Shown here piece after piece: positions 5,583-10,347 of a stretch of DNA of 10,347 nucleotides. Origin of the DNA: an uncultured Sutterella sp. (lineage in GTDB: Bacteria > Pseudomonadota > Gammaproteobacteria > Burkholderiales > Burkholderiaceae_F); NCBI GenBank assembly GCA_900754475.1, contig CAAECY010000098.1, positions 1 through 10,347 on the forward strand, in the 5' to 3' direction. Every line of letters starts with the position of its first letter. Position 1 is the first letter of the stretch. The position numbers and the translations under genes are program-made. Under the pieces are notes generated by a model. It worked only from the letters and a program-made list of their open reading frames with translations, was not told where the DNA came from and searched no databases.

Positions 5583-6524
5583 ATGATGTACGAAATCAGC
5601 GGTTTTCTCATTCTCACGGCCGTGCTGCTCGTCGTGGCCGTGGCCTTTGCCATGCAGTCGATCAAAGTGGTGCCGCAGCAGACGGCCTGGGTGGTCGAGC
5701 GTCTCGGCAAATTCCACGCGGTCCTGACGCCGGGGCTCAACTTCATCATCCCCTTCATCGACCGCGTGGCCTATCGTCACTCCCTGAAGGAAATTCCTCT
5801 TGATACGCCGAGCCAGGTCTGCATCACGCGCGACAACACGCAGCTCACGGTCGACGGCGTGCTCTTTTTCCAGGTCACGGATCCGCAGCGTGCGAGCTAC
5901 GGGACGTCCAACTACGTGATCGCCATCACGCAGCTCGCGCAGACGACGCTTCGAAGCGTCGTGGGCAAGATGGAACTCGACAAGACCTTCGAAGAGCGCG
6001 ACCTCATCAACAAGTCCGTCGTCTCCGCCATCGACGAAGCAGCCCTCAACTGGGGCGTGAAGGTGCTTCGCTATGAAATCAAGGACTTGACGCCTCCCGC
6101 CGTGATTCTTCAGGCGATGCAGCAGCAGATCACGGCCGAGCGCGAAAAGCGCGCCGTCGTGGCGGCCTCCGAAGGCCGGAAGCTCGAGCAGATCAACCTG
6201 GCTACGGGTGCCCGCGAAGCCGCGATCGCGCAGTCCGAAGGTGAAAAGCAGGCCGAAATCAACAAGGCGGAAGGTCAGGCGGCGGCCACGCTCGCCATCG
6301 CAACCGCCACGGCCGAAGCGCTCCGTCGCATCGCCGCCGCAACCGAAGAGAAGGGCGGCATGACCGCCGTCAACCTCCAGGTGGCGGAAAAGTACGTGGC
6401 GGCCTTCGGGGAACTCGCGAAGAGCTCCAACACCCTCGTCGTGCCCGGCAACATGGCCGACATGTCGACCCTCATCACCTCCGCGATGAAGATCGTCGAA
6501 GGGACGAAGAAGCCCGCGCCCTGA
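5583..6524 (+). CDS. qmcA: SPFH/stomatin-type membrane protein, QmcA-like
   Basis: A 313-residue SPFH (stomatin/prohibitin/flotillin) protein of the QmcA/paraslipin group. It has one N-terminal membrane helix (about residues 7-25). The SPFH domain follows (about 27-185), with VVPQQTAWVVERLGKF, LTPGLNFIIPFID, the SQVCITRDNTQLTVDGVLFFQV strand region and VLRYEIKDLTPP. After it comes a long Ala/Glu-rich coiled coil (about 180-255) and a C-terminal tail with NTLVVPGN (283-290). Such proteins form large oligomeric rings or cages at the inner membrane and associate with proteases such as FtsH; in E. coli QmcA is encoded next to the NfeD-like YbbJ, matching the order here. GGGGGA at 5572-5577 is the ribosome binding site. 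Two consecutive ATG codons (5583 and 5586) are usable; the second has the better spacing. It is probably translated from one mRNA with the NfeD-like gene. Confidence 0.93.
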   Translation: MMYEISGFLILTAVLLVVAVAFAMQSIKVVPQQTAWVVERLGKFHAVLTPGLNFIIPFIDRVAYRHSLKEIPLDTPSQVCITRDNTQLTVDGVLFFQVTDPQRASYGTSNYVIAITQLAQTTLRSVVGKMELDKTFEERDLINKSVVSAIDEAALNWGVKVLRYEIKDLTPPAVILQAMQQQITAEREKRAVVAASEGRKLEQINLATGAREAAIAQSEGEKQAEINKAEGQAAATLAIATATAEALRRIAAATEEKGGMTAVNLQVAEKYVAAFGELAKSSNTLVVPGNMADMSTLITSAMKIVEGTKKPAP

Positions 6525-6539
6525 CGGGGTGCAAGGCCG

Positions 6540-6605
6540 GGCCCGAGTTCGCCTCGGGCCGAATCTTCCAATCTTCCGAGAAGGGGCGCGCTGCGCCCCT
6601 TTTTT
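6540..6605 (+). terminator. Tandem hairpins ending the nfeD-qmcA transcript
   Basis: The first hairpin is GGCCCGAG (6540-6547) with CTCGGGCC (6553-6560), loop TTCGC. The second is a canonical terminator: AAGGGGCGC (6581-6589) with GCGCCCCTT (6593-6601), a 3-base loop, and a run of six T (6600-6605). It ends 29 bases before the next gene. Confidence 0.9.
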
Positions 6606-6634
6606 CCATCGAACGTCCGCAGGAGAAGAACCCC

Positions 6635-7570
6635 ATGCACTACGGCGAAAGCGACCAAGCCCTCATGCTCTGCTCTGCGCACCTTCCGGGTGCGGCGGGC
6701 CCGCGTCCGCTTGCAACCGCGGAATGGGATGCGCTGGCGCGCTACCTGATGGCTGCTCGCAAAACGCCCGCGGACCTGCTCGATGCGGCCTTCGTCGCGT
6801 CGCTGCCCGATGCGATCGAGCTCGAGAAAAGTGCCCCTCGAACGATCCCGAAAGCCCGCATCGAGGCGCTCCTTTCTCGGGGCCTTGCGCTCGGGGTCGC
6901 GCTTGCGGCTTGGGAGGAACGCGGCATTTGGGTGGCAACCCGCGCGTCGACCCTCTTTCCCGCCGCCCTACGACGGACCTTGGGGCGAAGCAGTCCTCCC
7001 CTCTTTTACGTAGCGGGCCGTCCCGAACTCCTGCAGGGCGACGCCGTCGGCATCGTAGGATCGCGCGATGCGGCGCCCGAAGCGCTCGCTTGGGCGGAAG
7101 CTTTCGGGGCCGAGGCCGCCCGAGCGGGCGTCACGGTCGTATCGGGCTGCGCGCGCGGGATCGACCGCGCGGGGATGTCGGGTGCGCTCCACGCAGGCGG
7201 TCGGGCGGTGGGCTTCGTGGCGGATAATCTCATGCGCGCCGTGCTCCGGCCCGAGAACCGACGCTTCATCGCGTCGGGGCGCCTTGCGCTTTTGACGCCG
7301 TTCGATCCGGAGGCGCCCTTTTCGCGGGGCACGGCCATGGGGCGCAACCGCTTCATCTACGCCGCGACTCAGGGCGTCTGCGTCGTCGCCTCGGCCGAAA
7401 CGGGCGGCACCGCAACGGGAGCGCGCGAGGCGCTTGCGAACGGTTGGGGGCGCGTTTTCGTGCGCGACCGACCGATGCCGGGACTACGATCGCTTGCCGC
7501 CCTCGGGGCGGACACGGTGCCCGACGATCCCGAGGCGGCGTTCGAGGCGATCCGGGCGGGCGCCGCGTGA
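6635..7570 (+). CDS. Atypical DprA/Smf-like Rossmann-fold protein
   Basis: A 311-residue protein with a DprA/SLOG-type Rossmann domain in about residues 95-280. Visible motifs are PLFYVAG (122-128), VGIVGSRDA (138-146), VVSGCARGIDRAG (168-180; nucleotide or DNA-binding loop, canonical SGxARGID), GALHAGGRAVGFVADNL (183-199), PFSRGTAMGRNRFIYA (228-243) and TGGTATGAREAL (256-267). Canonical DprA loads RecA on incoming single-stranded DNA during transformation, reads RNRIIAGLS in place of RNRFIYA, and usually ends in a winged-helix (DML1) domain. Here the chain stops soon after the Rossmann fold, and residues 1-95 are not recognisable. The RNR-(F/Y)-IYA form with a following GGT-GA-E motif marks a divergent DprA-like clade whose function is not settled, so I give no gene symbol. 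AGGAG nine bases upstream fixes the start. It stands alone behind a strong terminator and is convergent with the next gene. Confidence 0.8.
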   Translation: MHYGESDQALMLCSAHLPGAAGPRPLATAEWDALARYLMAARKTPADLLDAAFVASLPDAIELEKSAPRTIPKARIEALLSRGLALGVALAAWEERGIWVATRASTLFPAALRRTLGRSSPPLFYVAGRPELLQGDAVGIVGSRDAAPEALAWAEAFGAEAARAGVTVVSGCARGIDRAGMSGALHAGGRAVGFVADNLMRAVLRPENRRFIASGRLALLTPFDPEAPFSRGTAMGRNRFIYAATQGVCVVASAETGGTATGAREALANGWGRVFVRDRPMPGLRSLAALGADTVPDDPEAAFEAIRAGAA

Positions 7571-7600
7571 ACGGGCGAGGGCCCGGTCGCTCGAAGAACG

Positions 7601-7631
7601 AAAAACCGGCACGTCGCGTGCGACGTGCCGG
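7601..7631 (-). terminator. Terminator of the unknown minus-strand gene
   Basis: CCGGCACGTCG (7606-7616) and CGACGTGCCGG (7621-7631) form a perfect 11-bp stem with a 4-base loop. On the minus strand it is followed by TTTTT (7605-7601). There is no T-run on the plus side, so it serves the leftward gene; dprA-like has no clear terminator of its own, only a 5-bp hairpin at 7572-7585. Confidence 0.85.
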
Positions 7632-7683
7632 CATTCGAGCCTCAATCGAGAGGCGTCCGACGGGCTTCGCTTGCGGGCGGTCC

Positions 7684-8628
7684 TCAGAGGGGGCGGAAGA
7701 TGTCGATGCTGTTGATCACCTTGGCGCCCCTCTCCAAAACCGAGAACCGCACAAAAATGATTCGCTCGTCGCGCTGATGGTGGAAAATCGCTTTGGCACG
7801 GTCGAGGCTCGTAAACAACTCTTCGGGGGCAAAGCTCGTGGCGACTTTTTCGCCGGTTTTCGTATCTTTGAAGAGAACCTTCCAAGTGTCCGCGTCTTCC
7901 GTATTGATCTGTACGATGACGTACTCGCCTTCCTTGGAGTAACGACGGGGCGGGAAGGCCTCGGGGGCCTGGATTCTCCGAATGTCTTCCGCGGAGTAGG
8001 TCCTTCCCCCGACGTCGATTTTGGTGGCGCCGATCGCATTCCGAACGATGTTCTCCACGCCGACTCGCGCGTTCTTTTCGGCCGTTTCCCAAGCCCGGGC
8101 GAATTCGCGGTTGGACTCGGCCAAAGCGTCGAGCACCCCGAACGCCTTGAGGACGGCTTCGTCCGCTTCGCTTCCGGAGCCGGACTGCGAGCGGCAACCG
8201 CCGCGCCCGATCAATGCCAGGGGCGGCAAAAGCACGGCGAGCAATTTCCGGTTGGGCGTAAGGTCTTTGAACATATATTTCGCGAGCTCAAAGAAAATTC
8301 CTTTGGGAGTGAATTTCAGATTGAGGGCTCCTTCTTCGACCTCAACGCTCACGTCGGTCCACAGGTTCTCCTTCCGAAGCCCTCGAAGATCTTCCGTGCC
8401 GTTAGCCAGGAACGCGTACGTTCGCAGGGTCGAGGTTTGAAGATCCGCAAGTGCCTGAAGGAGGTATCCCGGAATTCGCGGGCCGTAATTCCCGCCTTCG
8501 ATGCGGATGCGGCACGCGAGCGCCCTCGGGTCGATGTCGTCGACCGACAGGGTGACGGTGTCGTCGTCGGCGCGGGTCAATCGTTCGCAGAGCTGCTCGA
8601 AAGTCGTGATGGTGTACGTACTCATCAT
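7684..8628 (-). CDS. Protein of unknown function with a short central hydrophobic segment
   Basis: I do not recognise the family. The protein has 314 residues from the ATG at 8628; a second ATG at 8625 is equally likely, as GAGGA lies five bases before the first and eight before the second. It begins STYTITTFEQLCERL (3-17, helical). A mixed region follows, with ALACRIRIEGGNYGPRIPGYLLQAL (36-60), LRTYAFLANGTEDLRGL (68-84) and LWTDVSVEVEEGALNLKFTPKG (89-110). Next come a short hydrophobic stretch, KLLAVLLPPLALIG (128-141), a Gly/Ser-rich linker (142-154), a long charged helix (about 155-200), and a C-terminal beta-rich domain (about 203-314) with GGRTYSAEDI, EYVIVQI, TWKVLFKDTKTGE and IIFVRFSVLERGAKVINSIDIF. 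There is no signal peptide. The hydrophobic stretch is short for a membrane helix and contains two prolines, so it may be a buried helix or a membrane-associating hairpin. It is monocistronic with its own terminator; codon use is less biased than in ppsA. Forms further upstream (to 8823) are not supported. Confidence 0.75.
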   Translation of the reverse strand: MMSTYTITTFEQLCERLTRADDDTVTLSVDDIDPRALACRIRIEGGNYGPRIPGYLLQALADLQTSTLRTYAFLANGTEDLRGLRKENLWTDVSVEVEEGALNLKFTPKGIFFELAKYMFKDLTPNRKLLAVLLPPLALIGRGGCRSQSGSGSEADEAVLKAFGVLDALAESNREFARAWETAEKNARVGVENIVRNAIGATKIDVGGRTYSAEDIRRIQAPEAFPPRRYSKEGEYVIVQINTEDADTWKVLFKDTKTGEKVATSFAPEELFTSLDRAKAIFHHQRDERIIFVRFSVLERGAKVINSIDIFRPL

Positions 8629-8809
8629 GGTCGTCCTCAAGGATTGCAAGGATCGGTGCGATGATGTTGCGGCAAACGAGTGTAAGGGGTTGGGGGTCGG
8701 GCTTGACGCCGTATGGGGCCAGGCGGCGGGCCGAGACCGCAGCTCGCGAAGGGAGCCTCGGCCGCTCGGGGTGATGAACTCTCCGGACGAAAAAAGCCGC
8801 GGGCGATGC

Positions 8810-8827
8810 CAGGGCTGACGCATCGGT
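8810..8827 (+). repeat. Left terminal inverted repeat of the IS
   Basis: CAGGGCTGACGCATCGGT begins at 8810. GGGCTGACGCA (8812-8822) matches the reverse complement of 10337-10347 with one T/C difference. Both ends then carry GGTA, offset by two bases. Confidence 0.75.
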
Positions 8828-8840
8828 AAATTGAATTTGG

Positions 8841-8873
8841 GCCACGAATTTCGTTGAAACTCGTGGCTTTTTT
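8841..8873 (+). terminator. Inward-facing terminator inside the IS, upstream of the transposase promoter
   Basis: GCCACGA (8841-8847) pairs with TCGTGGC (8861-8867), and TTTC (8849-8852) with GAAA (8856-8859) extends the stem past one A/C mismatch to a 3-base loop. Six T follow (8868-8873). It lies between the left end and the -35 of the transposase, so it would stop transcripts entering from outside the element. Confidence 0.85.
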
Positions 8874-8874
8874 C

Positions 8875-8903
8875 TTGATTTATTTATAAGTATAGTCTAT
8901 AAT
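8875..8903 (+). promoter_or_regulatory. Transposase promoter
   Basis: TTGATT (8875-8880), a 17-base spacer and a perfect TATAAT (8898-8903). Transcription would start at about 8910 and leave a 20-base leader containing the GGAG ribosome binding site (8920-8923). The -35 begins two bases after the T-run of the terminator. Confidence 0.8.
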
Positions 8904-8929
8904 TGACAATACAGATATTGGAGTCATCT

Positions 8930-10327
8930 ATGCCTCGCCCTCGAAATCCCAATCCGCAGCCCAAGAAATACATCGTCAAGCAAAAACTCAAGAACGGCGG
9001 TTACCATGTGCTCGAACGTACAACCGTCTTCGATCCCGACCGCCGGCAGATGAAAGTCCTTTCGAGCCGTCTCATCGGCAAGCTCGAGCCCGGTCAGACC
9101 GATTTGTCTCAGATGGTCGAGACCGACAAGTTCTATTCCCGAAACAAGAAAAAGGCCGCCACCGATGTCGTTCAGCCTCTTGACGGGCTTACCGATACTC
9201 GCCGATCTGAGCGCGTGACGTACCCGCTCGACGTTGTTTTGTTGGTGGTTATCCTGGCCGCTGTCTGCGGCTTTACTTCGAACTACGCCATTGCCGAGTT
9301 TTGGACGGCGCACAGGAGCACTTTCGAGCGACTGATCAACGACTTCCCAAAGGCGGATATCTCTCACGACACCGTGAGGCGTCTCATCAAGCTACTCGGT
9401 TCGCAGGATGCTTCAAAGCTGTTGCGCCGCTTTACTGAGCCGCTCGTTCAGGAGTTGGCGCAGAAGATCATCAGCATCGACGGGCAGGCCGTGCGCGCGG
9501 CGGCTAAGGCAGGAGAGCAGGCTCGCTACTCTCTCAATGTCTACAATTCGGACCTGGGCCTGTGCGTTAATCAAGTGTGGGTTGAAGAAAAAGAAAACGA
9601 AATCACGCGCGCCGTTGAGGCTATCGAACAGCTTGACCTCAAAGGTGCGGTGCTGACCTGCGACGCGCTCAACACGCAGAAAAAGCTCTGTGCAAAACTT
9701 CTCGAAAAGGGCGCTGACTATTGCATGGCTCTCAAGCGCAACCACGCCTATCTGCACGATGAAGTCAGTGGATGGTTCAATACGAGCAAAGCGTCTGATA
9801 TGGCCAAGACGGCCGCTCGCATCGATAAAGGACACGGTCGTTACGAAGAACGCACCGTCAGTGTTCTGCCCGCCAGCATCTGCGTGCTCAGTCGCAAGCT
9901 CGTCGAGCAGTGGCCGGGGCTTGAAGACGGCTGCTTCGTTAAAACGACAACGCAGCGCACGGTGACTTCGACAGGGGAAACCAGTGAAGAGACGCGCTAT
10001 TTCATCACCTCGCTCGCCTTTGACGCTCAGTACATCGCGCAACGAGTGATGCGTTGCATTCGCAGCCATTGGGGGATCGAGAACTCTCTGCATTGGTGCC
10101 TTGATGTGACCTTCAATCAAGACCGCACACAGTGCTCGAATGCCGATTACATCAAGGGACGAACGGTTCTCAACAAGATGGCTTTCAATCTGCTGTCCAA
10201 AATGCAAAACCTCGAAGTGGAACGAACCGGTAAACAGGCTCCAAGCAAGCCGATGCTCAAAGCCAGATTCTCCAATCCGGAAGCATTGATTAGGACAATG
10301 GCTCAACTGTTTTCTGCCGAAAAGTGA
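8930..10327 (+). CDS. ISAs1-family DDE transposase with N-terminal extension
   Basis: A 465-residue transposase that catalyses cut-and-paste movement of its element. The DDE triad is visible as D184 in ISIDGQAVR, D245 in LTCDALNTQ, and E384 in SHWGIENSLHWCLDVTF, the last being the ISAs1-family signature; NHAYLHDE (271-278) and HGRYEERTV (302-310) also fit. The family's usual N-terminal part begins only at about residue 83 (PLDGLTDTRRSERVTYPLDVVLL). The 80 residues before it (YIVKQKLKNGGYHVLERT to LIGKLEPGQTDLSQM) form an extra basic domain. This resembles N-terminal segments of some IS4/IS1634-type transposases, and the whole is longer than the ~370 residues I expect for the family. The start at 8930 follows GGAG with six bases spacing; the frame is open from a TTG at 8903, but that lies inside the -10 element. 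The reading frame is intact, so the element may be active. Confidence 0.92.
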   Translation: MPRPRNPNPQPKKYIVKQKLKNGGYHVLERTTVFDPDRRQMKVLSSRLIGKLEPGQTDLSQMVETDKFYSRNKKKAATDVVQPLDGLTDTRRSERVTYPLDVVLLVVILAAVCGFTSNYAIAEFWTAHRSTFERLINDFPKADISHDTVRRLIKLLGSQDASKLLRRFTEPLVQELAQKIISIDGQAVRAAAKAGEQARYSLNVYNSDLGLCVNQVWVEEKENEITRAVEAIEQLDLKGAVLTCDALNTQKKLCAKLLEKGADYCMALKRNHAYLHDEVSGWFNTSKASDMAKTAARIDKGHGRYEERTVSVLPASICVLSRKLVEQWPGLEDGCFVKTTTQRTVTSTGETSEETRYFITSLAFDAQYIAQRVMRCIRSHWGIENSLHWCLDVTFNQDRTQCSNADYIKGRTVLNKMAFNLLSKMQNLEVERTGKQAPSKPMLKARFSNPEALIRTMAQLFSAEK

Positions 10328-10330
10328 CTA

Positions 10331-10347
10331 CCGTCGTGCGTCGGCCC
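10331..10347 (-). repeat. Right terminal inverted repeat of the IS, at the window edge
   Basis: Read inwards from 10347 on the minus strand the sequence is GGGCCGACGCACGACGG, pairing with the left repeat as described there. It begins three bases past the transposase stop, so gene and repeat nearly touch. The outermost one or two bases are probably outside the window. Confidence 0.7.

Larger units (their letters stand above)
8810..10347 (+). mobile_element. ISAs1-family insertion sequence, complete or nearly so
   Basis: An element of about 1.54 kb with a single transposase gene. The left end reads CAGGGCTGACGCATCGG from 8810. The last bases of the window, read on the minus strand from 10347, are GGGCCGACGCACGACGG, which match the left end at 10 of the first 11 positions counted from 8812, with GGTA recurring just inside. 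If the ends begin with CA, the right terminus is two bases beyond the window. Between the left end and the gene lie a terminator (8841-8873) and a promoter (8875-8903). The target duplication cannot be checked because the right flank is missing. The promoter end of the element is much more AT-rich than its surroundings. Confidence 0.85.

Noticed and set aside
7444..8664. A 406-codon plus-strand frame overlapping the dprA-like end and the unknown gene
   Set aside because: It overlaps the dprA-like coding end, has no plausible ribosome site, and runs opposite a gene that has a proper start and its own terminator. Since that gene is itself unrecognised, a small doubt remains.
8903..8908. Perfect TTGACA as a second -35 box in the IS
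   Set aside because: No -10 lies 16-18 bases downstream (the position falls on the transposase start codon), and its first T is the last base of the TATAAT already assigned.
1..10347. CRISPR arrays, tRNA or rRNA genes, riboswitches
   Set aside because: No regularly spaced repeats of CRISPR size, no tRNA-like cloverleaf with an acceptor and T-loop pair, and no rRNA core sequences were seen on either strand by eye. No known riboswitch core was recognised in the long leaders.

Overview
The window is GC-rich chromosomal DNA (about 60% or more by eye) from a proteobacterium. The close pairing of divergent ppsR and ppsA, the TorD-type chaperone and the recurring TAGAAT/TACAAT -10 elements fit Betaproteobacteria (Burkholderiales). 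A gut Sutterellaceae-type organism is a reasonable but unproven guess. The first ~100 bases and the promoter end of the right-hand insertion sequence are visibly more AT-rich than the rest.

Layout, left to right. (1) Positions 1-347: a well-formed promoter with two nested palindromes reads leftwards off the edge and seems to drive a leaderless gene of which only about eight codons are visible. Next to it is a 55-codon membrane-protein ORF (68-235, minus) that looks like the truncated 5' end of a larger gene. Then come two hairpin terminators behind ppsR. (2) 348-1894, minus strand: ppsR (PEP synthase kinase/pyrophosphorylase), preceded by a TorD/DmsD-type molybdoenzyme chaperone gene. (3) 2353-4728, plus: ppsA (PEP synthase), the target of PpsR, with the regulated Thr419 and catalytic His421 both in place, closed by a strong terminator at 4792-4837. 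(4) 5088-6524, plus: a two-gene unit, a short NfeD-like membrane protein followed by the SPFH/stomatin-type protein QmcA, ending in tandem hairpins and a terminator. (5) 6635-7570, plus: an atypical DprA-like Rossmann protein. (6) 7684-8628, minus: a 314-residue protein I do not recognise, with a short hydrophobic stretch in its middle and its own terminator. (7) 8810-10347, plus: a nearly complete ISAs1-family insertion sequence, whose right inverted repeat falls on the window edge.

How the genes work together: PpsR reversibly inactivates PpsA according to ADP and phosphate, so groups 2 and 3 form a gluconeogenic switch. The TorD-type gene between them has no molybdoenzyme in sight. NfeD and SPFH proteins act as a membrane pair in many bacteria. 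DprA-like and the unknown protein are convergent and not obviously linked.

Most worth a second look: the leftward promoter/operator; the internal terminator and promoter layout of the IS together with the N-terminal extension of its transposase; the non-canonical DprA; and the unknown protein. I do not see a convincing new multi-gene system here.
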